From contig KV835910.1 in NCBI GenBank assembly GCA_001838165.1, positions 46,981 to 105,423 of the forward strand: a DNA stretch of 58,443 nucleotides, given 5' to 3'. The DNA is from Actinomyces sp. HMSC035G02. GTDB taxonomy: Bacteria; Actinomycetota; Actinomycetes; Actinomycetales; Actinomycetaceae. Positions 23,376 through 32,276 of the stretch are shown piece by piece; the first letter of the stretch is position 1; each line of letters begins with the position of its first letter. The position numbers were made by a program, and so were the translations under genes. The notes beneath the pieces are model-generated. The model saw nothing but the letters and a program-made list of their open reading frames with translations. It did not search any database and was not told the DNA's origin.

Positions 23376-24797
23376 TCAGGCCTGGCGTCGGCGAGCGGCC
23401 ACCGCCAGCGTGCCCAGCAGGCCCAGCATGCCGGCACCAGCGAGGACGCCGGCCATGTCGGCGCCCGTGCGAGCCAGCTGCTTCGGCGCGGGAGTCGAAG
23501 GCGTGGGCGGCGTGGCCGGGGGAGTGGACGAGCTCGGCGTCGAGGGCACCGACGGGGTCGGCGTGGCCGAAGGTGTCGGGGTGACCGACGGGGTCGGCGT
23601 GACCGAAGGTGTCGGGGTGGCCGAAGGAGTCGGCGTGGTCGAGGGCGTCGGCTTGGGCGTCACCGACGGCGTGGGAGACGGAGACGGGGTCTCGGACGGG
23701 GTCGGGCTCGGCTCCGGCGTGGGAGTCGTGGAAGGAGTCGGCTCCGGCGTCACCGACGGCGTAGGCGTCGGATTCGCGTCGCCGTTCGCGTCGCCCGAGC
23801 CATCCGAGTGGATGTCCACGCCGCCCGTGTACAGCTTCGCGTTGATGAGCGCGTCGTTGTGGAAGGTAACGCCGTTGCGCACAGTCGCCATGTTGTTGAT
23901 CGTGGCCTCGTACTGAAGGACGTAGGTGCCGTTGTTCGTCAGGCGCGGGAACGTCGCGGTGAAACCGGTGCCGTCCGCGGTGGCCTCCATCGTGAAGGTG
24001 CCGTCCCCGATCGACGCGCCGGCCTTGAGGGCGGGCGCCTGCTCGGCCTGGTACTCGGCGTCGTTGTTGTAGTAGTAGAGCTTCTCCGACCCGGGCACCA
24101 GCGAGTAGCCGCCGGAGCTCATGTCGAAGGTGTCAACGATCTCGACCTCGGTCGCACCCTCGGGCAGCTGGGATCCCTTGATGTCGATCTCCCAGATGAT
24201 CCGCGAGGAGTCGCCTTCCTTGGGCAGGCCCCACTTCTGGGTGTTGGGCAGGGTGCGCTCGTACGTGCCGGAGATCGAGCCGCCGGGCAGGTCCACGACA
24301 ATGGCGGTGCCGTTCACCGGGAAGGACACAGTCGACGAGGTCGTGGCGTGCACCGCCTTCGTGCGCACGGTGCCGTGGCCGATGATGCTGTGATGGTCCC
24401 TTGCGTACTCGCCGAAGGTGCAGGTCATGGAGACGCCCTCGCCCGCGGGAACGGAGCAGTCGACGACCGGGACCTTGTCGTCGTTGAGCATGCTGAAGTT
24501 CAGCGTCGAGCTGCCCGAGTCCGAGATAACCTTAAGCTCGGGGGGAATCTGAATGGTGAACGTGTCGCCGGGCGCGACGTCCTTGCCGGTCGTGTCGATG
24601 TCGAAGGACATGGTCATGACGTGGATGCCGACGGTAGGCGCGGTGGTTTCCTTGTCCTCGCGCGCCAGCGAGATCTTGGTGACGACGCCGACGGAGCTGG
24701 CGTAGGAGGGGGCGATCGCGATGAACGCGGCCAGCAGGCCGGCGACGATCAGCCCGACAACGAGCGGGAAAAGGCGTCCGATACTGCGTGGGTGCAC
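23376..24797 (-). CDS. Sortase-anchored surface protein (LARTG signal, adhesin-like)
   Basis: This is a 473-residue exported protein. A signal peptide covers about the first 33 residues ([19 protein letters not shown] then IAPSYAS). The ectodomain to about residue 330 has beta-sandwich features of Gram-positive adhesins ([17 protein letters not shown], then [11 protein letters not shown]). A stalk of some 100 residues of Pro-Thr/Ser repeats follows. The C-terminus is a cell-wall sorting signal: LARTG, a hydrophobic helix and RRR. LAxTG rather than LPxTG is the motif of class E sortases. GTG 24797 is chosen because GGAG lies six bases upstream; ATG 24809 has no ribosome site. No sortase gene is in the window. 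Confidence 0.88.
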   Translation of the reverse strand: MHPRSIGRLFPLVVGLIVAGLLAAFIAIAPSYASSVGVVTKISLAREDKETTAPTVGIHVMTMSFDIDTTGKDVAPGDTFTIQIPPELKVISDSGSSTLNFSMLNDDKVPVVDCSVPAGEGVSMTCTFGEYARDHHSIIGHGTVRTKAVHATTSSTVSFPVNGTAIVVDLPGGSISGTYERTLPNTQKWGLPKEGDSSRIIWEIDIKGSQLPEGATEVEIVDTFDMSSGGYSLVPGSEKLYYYNNDAEYQAEQAPALKAGASIGDGTFTMEATADGTGFTATFPRLTNNGTYVLQYEATINNMATVRNGVTFHNDALINAKLYTGGVDIHSDGSGDANGDANPTPTPSVTPEPTPSTTPTPEPSPTPSETPSPSPTPSVTPKPTPSTTPTPSATPTPSVTPTPSVTPTPSATPTPSVPSTPSSSTPPATPPTPSTPAPKQLARTGADMAGVLAGAGMLGLLGTLAVAARRRQA

Positions 24798-24809
24798 GTG
24801 AGTCTCCAT

Positions 24810-25340
24810 TCGTCATGGATGGGGGACGAGGCCGTGGCGTGCGCGTCGGGTGTCCGCCCATCCGCTCGGTTAGCAAGTAATGGTGCCGATGGGAAGGCTA
24901 CGCCTGTCCGTCACAGTCCGCGTCTTCAATGTCGTCTATTTGTCCACGTTATGGAGGGTTTGTCTTGGTCGTCCAGCAATTCATCCCCCATTAAGGTGGG
25001 GGGAAACGTGAGCATTTGGGCGGCGTTCTGGTTGTTCGGTAATTAATTGACTGGCGTTACTATTACTTGTCGTCTAGCCCTGCGTGTGATGAAGCGCATA
25101 TGAGGTGCTTCGCTTCTTGGATGTGGTGCAGAGTCTCGCAGTCTCCAGAAATTTCGCACGTAATTCCTTCGACGGTGCTTCAAGAGTTGAATGAAGGTCG
25201 TTGGAGTTGCAACGCTTTCTGGCGTGCTTGAAAAATGACCGTTGGAAATTATGTGCGAAATTTGTCTGGTCGCGCGTGTGGGGGGGCTGTCGGCTGGGGA
25301 TTCCTGCGAGCGGCCTTCGCCCCAGGTAAAACGCATGGGC
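24810..25340. other. About 530-bp gap: A/T-richer leader region, no gene found
   Basis: This is the upstream region of the surface-protein gene, distinctly less G+C rich than its surroundings between about 24900 and 25270. It holds one GACGAGGCC motif (24825-24833) and a small hairpin CCCCCA/TGGGGG (24985-25002). Open frames of up to 121 codons on the minus strand lack protein-like composition and run through the tRNA, so I reject them. The promoter of the surface protein should be here, but I could not pick a convincing pair of hexamers. Confidence 0.5.
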
Positions 25341-25372
25341 AAAACAAAAACCCCGAAGCAAAAGCTTCGGGG
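25341..25372 (-). terminator. Terminator of the tRNA operon
   Basis: On the minus strand a 9-bp perfect stem (CCCCGAAGC/GCTTCGGGG, loop of four) is followed by TTTTTGTTTT. It lies 6 bp beyond the CCA end of tRNA-Phe. Confidence 0.9.
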
Positions 25373-25378
25373 ACTTGC

Positions 25379-25454
25379 TGGTGGCTCCGACCGGCGTCGA
25401 TCCGGTGACCTTTCGATTTTCAGTCGAACGCTCTACCAACTGAGCTACAGAGCC
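25379..25454 (-). tRNA. tRNA-Phe (anticodon GAA)
   Basis: This is a complete cloverleaf with encoded CCA. The anticodon stem TTCGA/TCGAA encloses CTGAAAA, giving GAA. The acceptor GGCTCTG pairs with CGGAGCC with one G-U pair. It is the last gene of a three-tRNA operon read leftward. Confidence 0.95.
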
Positions 25455-25481
25455 AAGACCTGAACCAAAAGGTCTGGTCGG

Positions 25482-25555
25482 CGACCCCGACGGGACTTGA
25501 ACCCGCGACCTCCGCCGTGACAGGGCGGCGCGCTAACCAACTGCGCTACGGGGCC
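25482..25555 (-). tRNA. tRNA-Asp (anticodon GTC)
   Basis: This is a complete cloverleaf. The anticodon loop CTGTCAC gives GTC, the acceptor GGCCCCG pairs with CGGGGTC, and the discriminator is G as expected for Asp. The CCA tail is not encoded (CCG follows). It is the middle gene of the operon. Confidence 0.95.
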
Positions 25556-25604
25556 TTACAACAGGTAAGACCTATTGAATTGTTCCAATCACATAAGCGA
25601 CCGG

Positions 25605-25680
<76 letters not shown>

Positions 25681-25718
25681 CTGCTTGGCCGTCGAACTGG
25701 CGTCCGAAGACGGGAGAT

Positions 25719-25748
25719 AGTTTAGGCAGAACGCGCGCGGTGCGTCAA
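25719..25748 (-). promoter_or_regulatory. Promoter of the tRNA-Glu-Asp-Phe operon
   Basis: On the minus strand TTGACG (25748-25743) and TAAACT (25724-25719) are separated by 18 bases. The predicted start lies about 30 bp before tRNA-Glu. This is one of the best sigma-70-type matches in the window. Confidence 0.6.
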
Positions 25749-25831
25749 AACGAAATTGGGTGACAGGTGACACATTACCGAAAAACGTTGCAATTGTGCG
25801 GAATTCACAGGATTTCATCAGCTAGGCGACC

Positions 25832-25837
25832 TACCCT
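25832..25837 (+). promoter_or_regulatory. -10 element of the mechanosensitive channel gene, leaderless arrangement
   Basis: TACCCT ends 6 bases before the ATG at 25844, with no Shine-Dalgarno in between. This is the same spacing as for dcd, msrB and purD. Confidence 0.45.
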
Positions 25838-25843
25838 TGATGC

Positions 25844-28800
25844 ATGAACATGACACCAGCACTCGGTGCCCTCGCCCAGGCCTCGGACGCCCTCACGCGC
25901 GCGGTCGCAGACCCACAATCCGGGGCGGAGGCCGCCGTGGCCACGACCATTGACCTCACCCTCCTGATCCTCGGCCCGCTCGTCGGCGCCTTCGTGGGTA
26001 TCGTCCTCTCGGTCCTCCTGTCCGCCCTGGCACGTAAGGCGCTCTCCAAGGCGGCCACGGCCTCGTCGATCCTGGCGCGCGTGCGCCGCCCGGGCCACTT
26101 CACGTTCGCGGCCTGGGGAGCGTGGGCGGGACTCGGCATCGCGCTGGTCAACCCCCACCTGTCCGACTGGAACGGCACGTCGATCACGACGTTCCTCATG
26201 CACGTTCTGCTCATCGTCGCCCTCGCCTGCCTGACCTGGATGGCCTACGCCGCCGCGTGGGTCTTCGAGGACGCCGCCAAGGCGCGCCAGGATTCTGACC
26301 AGGGACGCTCGCGCCGCTTCGAGACCCAGGCCCAGGTGCTGCGCCGCCTCACCCAGTCGATCATCGTCGTCGTGGGCGTGGTCGCCATCATCGGAACCTT
26401 CGAGGTCGCCCGCCAAGCCATGACCACCGTCTTGGCCTCCGCCGGCGTCATCTCGGTGATCGCCGGTCTCGCGGCCCAGCAGACCCTCGGTAACGTCTTC
26501 GCCGGCCTGCAGCTGGCCTTCACCGACGCGATCCGCGTGGGTGACGTCGTCGTCGCCGGCGACAAACAGGAGACCGGCTCCGTCGAGGAAATCACGCTCT
26601 CCTACGTGGTCGTGCGCATCTGGGATGAGCGCCGCCTCATCATTCCGTGCCGTTACTTCACGCAGACGCCCTTCGAGAACTGGACGCGTCGCGCCGCCGC
26701 CCAGCTCGGCACGGTCGAACTCAAGCTCGACTGGTCCGCCCCCATGGCCCTCATCCGCGCCAAGGTCGAGCAGCTCCTGACCGCCACCGACCTGTGGGAC
26801 GGGCGCACGTGGGGTGTGCAGATCACCGACTCCGACGAGTACACGGTCACCGTGCGCATCCTGGTCTCGGCGAAGAACTCCGGCCACCTCTCCGACCTTC
26901 GCGCATACTTGCGCGAGCAGCTCATCTCGTGGATCGTCACCGAAGAGCCGTGGGCGCGCCCCGCCCAGCGTATCGAGCCCCGCGAGATCGTCACGGTCAA
27001 CAAGGACATGAGCCGCGAACGCATCGCGCGCCTGGCCGCCGAGCTCGCCGGAATCTCCGGCACGAACGAGGCCGGGGCCGCCTCGGGCGCGTCGGCTTCC
27101 CACGCGGGTGCGCCCGCGTCGGCCGGTGAGCAGTCCGGCGCCGCGACGGGTGGCGCAGCCTCCGCTATCTCCGCGTCCGGTGACGCCGCCACCGCGCCCA
27201 AGGATCCCGTCCACGCCGCGCGCATGGTCGCCGCCCGCCGCAAGGCCAAGCGCGCCCGTCGCCGCGCCATGGCCGACCGCCAGCGCGAACTTGCTGAGGG
27301 AGGCCCCAGCGTCTCCCGCGACGAAACGCAGGTGATCTCCAAGAGCGCGCTGCGCAAGATCATCGAGGCCGCCGGCAACGCGAACCCGCAGCTCACTCAG
27401 ACCCTCACCGCGACCTCCATCGGCCGAGGCGAGCGCTTCTTCTCCGGCTCCGCCGAGGCCGATGCGCGCGCCGCCGCCCTCGAGGGTCCCGGCGAAGAGG
27501 CCTACGCCGAGCGCGAGGCCGAGGCCCGCCGCGCCCAGGAACGCCGCGATGCCTACAAGCGCCGCGAAGCAGAGGCCCTCGACCCCGAGACCACCCTCGC
27601 CCTGGCGGCCGTCGGTGTCGAGCCGGTCGTTGCCGACAGCGAGTCGCCCGACAGCGAGTTGCCCGAGGCGGCTCAGGATGTGGCCGCCGATTCTGCGGCC
27701 GCCGATTCTGCGGAGGTTGCGGGTGCCGAGCGCGCGGACGATGCGACCGTGAAGGACGGCGCGGCTGACTCTGTCAATGCGGCCGATGATGTCGATGCGG
27801 CCGCCGACGAGAAGCCCGAAACCGACCCGGAAGCTGCTGATTCCGAAGCTGACGCGCAGTCCGGCGATGTCGCGTCCGCCGATTCCGGCGACTTGCGCGC
27901 CGCCGATACCCAGGAGGACAGCGCTCTCGCCGAGGACGCTGAGCGTGAGGGCGCGCCCGCCCCCGACGCGCCCGAGGAAGCGGGCGGGGAGGAGGGGGCC
28001 CAGGCCTCGTCGGACGTCGAACTGCGCCCGGACGAGCAGGAGACCACGCCGATCCCCGCGCGTGAAACATCCGTGAAACATCCCGTGCAGGTGCCCCCGC
28101 CCGTGCGCACCGGCCGACCCGTCATGACCGACACGGTCCAGGCGATCGCCCCCGCGCTCGTGCCGCCGCCGGAGCCGACCCCCGCCGAGATGGCGGCGTC
28201 GCTCGCCGACGAGGAAACCCCCGACGAGCCGACCGTCCACCCCGGCTGGTACGCGGTCGCCGAAGAGGCGCGCCTTGACGCGGAAACCCGCCCCACGCCC
28301 ACGGTGAAGCCCGCGCGCGTGTCGATCATGGACTTCTTCCCGGCCGTCGCCCCCACCGGTGCCGAGGCCGACGTCCTGCGCGCCGTCACCGGCCAGATTC
28401 CGGCCGTCGAGCCGCGTGAACCGAAGGCCGAGGATACCGAGGCCGCAGCGGTGGAAAAGGCCGCGACGGACGAGGTCGCGACTGATGAGGTCGAGGCACT
28501 TGAGAGTGCGGCCGTGACGGACCCGGCCCCCGAGGACGAGGCTGCGCAGGACGAGGCTGCGCAGGAGGAAGCGGCCGACGACGAGCCCGCTGCGGAGGTC
28601 ACGGTCGTCATGGATCCTGTGGAAGCCGCAGAAGCCGGGGCGCTCGATTCCGACGCCACGCAGGTCCTGCCTGCCGCCGATGAGTCCGTGGACGAGACCC
28701 TCGTGATGCCCGCGTCAGCCATCGCCGAGCCGGCTTCTGAGGCCGCGGAGGCCGACGAAGGCGCCGAGGCCGAGGCCGCGACGGCGGAAGAGGAGGCCCC

Positions 28801-29119
28801 GGCGAAGAAGGAGACCGCCAAGAAGGCGGCCTCCACCAAGGCCGGCGCGAAGAAGGCTCCCGCGAAGAAGGCGGCCGCCAAGAAGGCCTCGACCGCGAAG
28901 AAGGGCGCGAAAAAGTCCTCAGCAGCGGCGACGAAGACCGTGAAGGATGAGGGAGGGGACAAGGCAAGCGACGCGACCCCCGCCAAGGACGCGAAGGCCC
29001 CCGCCAAGAAGGCCGCCACGAAGAAGGCTGCCGCCAAGAAGGGCACCGCTAAGAAGGCGGCTCCCAAGAAGGCGGCGGCGAAGAAGGCCTCCAGCGCAGA
29101 GCCCGCCACCGATGAGTGA
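25844..29119 (+). CDS. MscS-family mechanosensitive channel with a very long acidic and Lys-rich C-terminus
   Basis: This is a 1091-residue membrane protein. The first 400 residues form an MscS-type channel: helices near 35-62, 84-104, 115-140 and 165-190, the pore helix VLASAGVISVIAGLAAQQTL then GNVFAGLQLAF, and the beta domain starting IRVGDVVVAG with KQETGSVEEITL. Canonical MscS ends after about 290 residues. Here some 690 more follow: an Arg/Ala helix rich segment (about 440-600), a long Asp/Glu/Ala-rich stretch, and a final 110 residues of AKKA/KKAAAKK repeats like histone-H1 tails. The tail is cytosolic by topology. It could bind DNA, RNA or polyphosphate, which is inference. It is probably a leaderless transcript. 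Confidence 0.88.
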   Translation: MNMTPALGALAQASDALTRAVADPQSGAEAAVATTIDLTLLILGPLVGAFVGIVLSVLLSALARKALSKAATASSILARVRRPGHFTFAAWGAWAGLGIALVNPHLSDWNGTSITTFLMHVLLIVALACLTWMAYAAAWVFEDAAKARQDSDQGRSRRFETQAQVLRRLTQSIIVVVGVVAIIGTFEVARQAMTTVLASAGVISVIAGLAAQQTLGNVFAGLQLAFTDAIRVGDVVVAGDKQETGSVEEITLSYVVVRIWDERRLIIPCRYFTQTPFENWTRRAAAQLGTVELKLDWSAPMALIRAKVEQLLTATDLWDGRTWGVQITDSDEYTVTVRILVSAKNSGHLSDLRAYLREQLISWIVTEEPWARPAQRIEPREIVTVNKDMSRERIARLAAELAGISGTNEAGAASGASASHAGAPASAGEQSGAATGGAASAISASGDAATAPKDPVHAARMVAARRKAKRARRRAMADRQRELAEGGPSVSRDETQVISKSALRKIIEAAGNANPQLTQTLTATSIGRGERFFSGSAEADARAAALEGPGEEAYAEREAEARRAQERRDAYKRREAEALDPETTLALAAVGVEPVVADSESPDSELPEAAQDVAADSAAADSAEVAGAERADDATVKDGAADSVNAADDVDAAADEKPETDPEAADSEADAQSGDVASADSGDLRAADTQEDSALAEDAEREGAPAPDAPEEAGGEEGAQASSDVELRPDEQETTPIPARETSVKHPVQVPPPVRTGRPVMTDTVQAIAPALVPPPEPTPAEMAASLADEETPDEPTVHPGWYAVAEEARLDAETRPTPTVKPARVSIMDFFPAVAPTGAEADVLRAVTGQIPAVEPREPKAEDTEAAAVEKAATDEVATDEVEALESAAVTDPAPEDEAAQDEAAQEEAADDEPAAEVTVVMDPVEAAEAGALDSDATQVLPAADESVDETLVMPASAIAEPASEAAEADEGAEAEAATAEEEAPAKKETAKKAASTKAGAKKAPAKKAAAKKASTAKKGAKKSSAAATKTVKDEGGDKASDATPAKDAKAPAKKAATKKAAAKKGTAKKAAPKKAAAKKASSAEPATDE

Positions 29120-29173
29120 TGGGGACAGGTGAACGGGCCACGGCCTCGTCACTGAGGCCAGCGCGAGGAAAAC

Positions 29174-29219
29174 GGACCGCCCGCGCCCACGCACAGATGT
29201 GCACGGGCGCGGGCGGTCC
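29174..29219 (+). terminator. Long hairpin after the channel gene
   Basis: A 15-bp perfect GC stem (29174-29188 with 29205-29219) surrounds a 16-base loop containing GTGCA/TGCAC-like symmetry. There is no T-run. It lies directly before the msrB promoter and probably insulates it. Confidence 0.55.
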
Positions 29220-29221
29220 GC

Positions 29222-29227
29222 GACAAT
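29222..29227 (+). promoter_or_regulatory. -10 element of msrB, leaderless arrangement
   Basis: GACAAT ends 6 bases before ATG 29234, the same hexamer and spacing as at dcd. No separate ribosome site is apparent. Confidence 0.45.
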
Positions 29228-29233
29228 AGAGGC

Positions 29234-29638
29234 ATGAACGCTACTAATCCCGCTGCCCGCACCGACGCCGAGTGGAAGAAGCTCCTGAGCCCCATGCGCT
29301 ACCACGTGCTGCGCGAGGCCGGCACCGAGCGCCCCTTCACCGGTGAGCTCCTCGACGAGGCGCGCGTCGGCACCTACTCGTGCGCGGCCTGCGGATCCGC
29401 TCTCTTCGACTCCGACGCGAAGTTCGACTCCTCCTGCGGCTGGCCCTCCTTCTTTCAGGCCCACGACGGCGCGACCGTCGAGAATGTCGACACCAGCCAC
29501 GGCATGATCCGCACCGAGGTGCGCTGCGCGACCTGCAACTCCCACCTCGGCCACGTCTTCCCCGACGCGCCCGATCAGCCCACCGGCATGCGCTACTGCA
29601 TGAACTCGGCGGCCCTCACTTTCGCGCCCGCCCAGTGA
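29234..29638 (+). CDS. msrB: Peptide-methionine (R)-S-oxide reductase
   Basis: This 134-residue enzyme repairs methionine-R-sulfoxide in proteins, using thioredoxin as reductant. Four zinc cysteines are in two CxxC pairs (C50/C53, C98/C101). The catalytic cysteine is C122 in RYCMNSAAL. The motifs [16 protein letters not shown] and the start [11 protein letters not shown] are standard. Its stop overlaps the next gene's GTG start (GTGA). Thioredoxin encoded at 4.5 kb is its likely partner. Protein length and motifs are normal. Confidence 0.96.
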   Translation: MNATNPAARTDAEWKKLLSPMRYHVLREAGTERPFTGELLDEARVGTYSCAACGSALFDSDAKFDSSCGWPSFFQAHDGATVENVDTSHGMIRTEVRCATCNSHLGHVFPDAPDQPTGMRYCMNSAALTFAPAQ

Positions 29639-30495
29639 ACGCGCCCGCCCAGCGCCCCGTCACCGACCGCATCCCGCCCCAGCTCTACATCGTCGGGTCC
29701 GGCCTCATCCAGTACGTGGGCGCTGCGCTCGCGGTCATCGCCTTCGCGTCCGTCGAGCCTGCCTCCGTCGCCTGGTGGCGTGTCCTGACCGGCGCAGTCG
29801 TCCTCCTGGCCTGGAAGCGCCCGTGGCGCGGCGGCCTCACGCGCTCCGACCTGGCAATTTCCGCGCTGTTTGGCGTCATCATCCTGACGATGAACTCCTC
29901 GTTCTACGAGTCGATCGCGCGCATCCCCCTGGGGACCGCCGTGTCCATCGAGTTCATCGGCCCCGTCGCCGTCGCCGTCATCAGGGGCCACGGCTGGCGG
30001 CCGCGCATCGCCGCCGTTCTCGCGTTCACCGGGGTGGCGTGCATCGGCGGGCTAGCCCTCGACCTGAGCGTGCCCAGCGTGCGCGTCGGTGTCGCCTGGA
30101 TCCTCCTCGCGGCTCTCGCCTGGTCGGCCTACATCGTCGTCGGGCAGAAGGCCTCGACCACGCGCGACGGGGTGACGAACCTGGCGCTCGGATGCGCGTG
30201 GGGCACCCTATTTTTCGCGCCCATCCTTGGTCCGGGAGCTTTGGCGGCCACGGCCTCGTGGAAGCTGATCGCCATCGTCATCGGCGTGGGCCTGCTGTCC
30301 ACCGCGATTCCCTACACCTTCGAGGCGCTCGCGATGCGACGCCTGGCCGCGTCGACCTTCGCGCTGTTCGCCGCGATCCTGCCGGCCACGTCCGCGCTGG
30401 TCGGGGCCGTGATGCTGCGCCAGATCCCCGGCGTCTTCGAGCTGATTGGCCTGGTCCTGGTGTCGGTTGCGGTGTGGCTGGCCTCGCGGGAGTAA
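29635..30495 (+). CDS. EamA/RhtA-type exporter (drug/metabolite transporter family)
   Basis: This is a 286-residue membrane protein with about ten short helices in two homologous EamA halves. It begins [20 protein letters not shown] and has the conserved end-of-repeat features [17 protein letters not shown] and [16 protein letters not shown]. RhtA-like members export threonine, homoserine or similar amino acids; the substrate here is not determinable. The GTG start at 29635 overlaps the msrB stop, so the two are coupled. The long upstream frame lies over msrB and is rejected. Confidence 0.85.
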   Translation: MNAPAQRPVTDRIPPQLYIVGSGLIQYVGAALAVIAFASVEPASVAWWRVLTGAVVLLAWKRPWRGGLTRSDLAISALFGVIILTMNSSFYESIARIPLGTAVSIEFIGPVAVAVIRGHGWRPRIAAVLAFTGVACIGGLALDLSVPSVRVGVAWILLAALAWSAYIVVGQKASTTRDGVTNLALGCAWGTLFFAPILGPGALAATASWKLIAIVIGVGLLSTAIPYTFEALAMRRLAASTFALFAAILPATSALVGAVMLRQIPGVFELIGLVLVSVAVWLASRE

Positions 30496-30537
30496 GGGCG
30501 TATGAGCGGGCTTTGTGGGGCGCGATATGCCATGTCA

Positions 30538-30560
30538 GCCGACAGGGGCAGCCTGTCGGC
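30538..30560 (+). terminator. Hairpin downstream of the EamA gene
   Basis: GCCGACAGG/CCTGTCGGC form a 9-bp perfect stem with a 5-base loop, 42 bp after the stop. No clear T-run follows, so this is a possible terminator only. Confidence 0.4.
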
Positions 30561-30605
30561 GGCAAAGCTGGCGCCGTTCGCTGATGTCGTCGCAATAAGG
30601 CGCCC

Positions 30606-30738
30606 GATCCGGATAGGTTGTGACGATCTGGATAGGTTGTGACGATCTGGATAGCTTATTAACCTATCCGGATGCGTGTTACCTATCCGGAAGTGCGCAA
30701 CCTATCCGGATGCGCGTTACCTATCCGGATGCAAGTGC
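30606..30738. repeat. Mirrored array of seven 19-bp units
   Basis: Three units of the form GATC[CT]GGATAGGTTGTGAC (starting at 30606, 30625 and 30644, the third diverging after GGATAG) are followed by four units in the opposite orientation. The latter have CCTATCCGGA at 30663, 30682, 30701 and 30720. The period is exactly 19 bp within each half, and the halves meet at a hairpin with GGATAG/CTATCC arms. There are no spacers between units. The array lies between two convergent genes, so it is unlikely to be an ordinary promoter operator. Confidence 0.85.
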
Positions 30739-30746
30739 GTTGCGAT

Positions 30747-30877
30747 GTTACAAACGTCGTCAAACCACCCCGTTTTTCAAGGGAGATTAGCGCTCCTTGT
30801 TACAAACGTCGTCAATCCGAGCCCGAAATTGGCTTTTTCTGGCGTTTTCGCCTGCAGATTGACGACGTTTGTAACAA
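30747..30877. repeat. 21-bp inverted repeat plus a third direct copy
   Basis: A 21-bp sequence at 30797-30817 (core GTTACAAACGTCGTCAA) is repeated as its exact reverse complement at 30857-30877, 39 bases away. The 17-bp core also occurs in direct orientation at 30747-30763. No reading frame with protein-like composition covers it. With the 19-bp array it fills the 494-bp gap 30496-30989. Confidence 0.85.
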
Positions 30878-30989
30878 CATCCGCCTGCGGCGGCCTTGCC
30901 AGGGCTTCCTATGAGCTTCGTGTCGGGTGCGGTGGAGGAAACGGATGCGGGGTGGCACCGCAACATGGTGGATGGGGTGTTGGAGCCCC

Positions 30990-32234
30990 TCAGTCGAGGC
31001 TGAGGTGGCGAGGCGCGCGCTTGCCGCCGCGGGCGATCACCCAGAACGCGAACCACGCGCCGGCCGAGCCGACGATCATGACGAGCACCATCGGCACGGC
31101 GCTGTCGCCGCCCGAGGTCGCCAGGGGAGCGGCAATGCCGTTCGCGATCGACTGGAACACACCCATCACGGATGATGCCGTGCCCGCGTGCTCGCGTGCC
31201 TCGCTCATGGCCTGTGCGCCGGAGTTGCCGAAAATAAACGCGTTCGCCGTCATGATGAGCGCGAAGCCCACGCACGTGAGGATCAGCGGCAGGTCGAGGA
31301 GGAACGTCGAGATCGCCAGTGTCACCACGCCGGTCGCCGCGATCGTGAGGCCCGCGATGATGAGTGTGCGTGGCGTGAAGTGGGAGATCAAGCGCACGTT
31401 GACCAGCGCGAAGCCGGTCGACAGCAGCGCGTTAAACGCAAACACCCACGCGAAAGCCATGGGGGACAGGCCCAGCGGCCCCTGCAGCACGTAGGTGGCG
31501 TTCGAGATGTAGCCGAACATGCAGAAGCTCGAGAAGGCGTTGGTCAGCATGAAGCCCACGAAGGGGCGGATGCGCACGACCTGGACGAGGCCCTGGAAGA
31601 ACCGCGGAATACCGCCGGGGTGGCGGCGCTCCTCGGGCAGAGACTCGGGCACGACGAACCACGCGAGGGCCGCCATGAGCAGCGTGAAGGCGGCGAGCGC
31701 CCAGAAGACGACCCTCCACGTCGCGTGTGTGATGATGAAGGCGCCGAGGACCGGGGCGAGCATCGGCGCGAAGCCGACGATCGCCTGGAGGAGACTCATC
31801 GCGCGAGCCAGTGTCTTGCCGTGCGCGACGTCGACGAGGATCGCGCGGCCCACCGAGGAGGCGATGCCGCCGCCGAGGCCCTGGAAGACTCGGCCCACGA
31901 GGAGCACCCAGATGTTGGGCGTGAACACGCAGATGATGGAGCCGACGAGGGCGATGATGCCACCCGCGACGATGGGGCGGCGACGCCCGATCTGGTCCGA
32001 GATGGCTCCGCCCAGGACCTGGCCGGACGCGTAGCCGACGAAGAAGGCCGTGAGCGTGAACCCGAGCATCGTCGAGTTCGTCGCCAGGTCCGCTGTGATC
32101 TGCGGGAACGCGGCCGAATACATGTCGGTCGCCATTGGCGGCACGGCGTTCTGCACGGCCAGCGTGATCAGCAGGGCAACCGTGAGCGCCCCGCCGACGA
32201 TTCCGCCGCGGTTCTGGGTGTCGTTTGTCGTCAT
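30990..32234 (-). CDS. Bcr/CflA-type MFS drug-efflux transporter
   Basis: This is a 414-residue integral membrane protein with about twelve helices. The Bcr/CflA features are present: AVPPMATDMYSAAFPQI after helix 1, the loop GGAISDQIGRRRPIVAG between helices 2 and 3, RVFQGLGGGIASSVGRAILVD (the motif of drug-proton antiporters), and PVLGAFI at helix 5. It probably exports drugs or sulfur-containing metabolites by proton antiport. ATG 32234 is chosen; GTG 32261 is an in-frame alternative, and neither has a strong ribosome site. A 14-bp A/T palindrome upstream may be an operator. Confidence 0.88.
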   Translation of the reverse strand: MTTNDTQNRGGIVGGALTVALLITLAVQNAVPPMATDMYSAAFPQITADLATNSTMLGFTLTAFFVGYASGQVLGGAISDQIGRRRPIVAGGIIALVGSIICVFTPNIWVLLVGRVFQGLGGGIASSVGRAILVDVAHGKTLARAMSLLQAIVGFAPMLAPVLGAFIITHATWRVVFWALAAFTLLMAALAWFVVPESLPEERRHPGGIPRFFQGLVQVVRIRPFVGFMLTNAFSSFCMFGYISNATYVLQGPLGLSPMAFAWVFAFNALLSTGFALVNVRLISHFTPRTLIIAGLTIAATGVVTLAISTFLLDLPLILTCVGFALIMTANAFIFGNSGAQAMSEAREHAGTASSVMGVFQSIANGIAAPLATSGGDSAVPMVLVMIVGSAGAWFAFWVIARGGKRAPRHLSLD

Positions 32235-32276
32235 GATGTCATTGTGCACCCTCGAGGGCACATAATAGACGACTCG

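Noticed and set aside
25074..25439. 121-codon minus-strand frame in the gap before the tRNAs
   Set aside because: It reads through most of tRNA-Phe and its terminator and has no protein-like composition.
25805..28240. 811-codon frame antisense to the MscS gene
   Set aside because: It is a shadow frame without recognisable domains. The plus strand has a complete channel.
30606..30738. CRISPR array
   Set aside because: The units repeat every 19 bp without spacers and change orientation halfway. No cas gene is nearby.
30672..30914. Short plus-strand frames inside the repeat-rich gap
   Set aside because: They translate the 19-bp repeat units and have no ribosome site.
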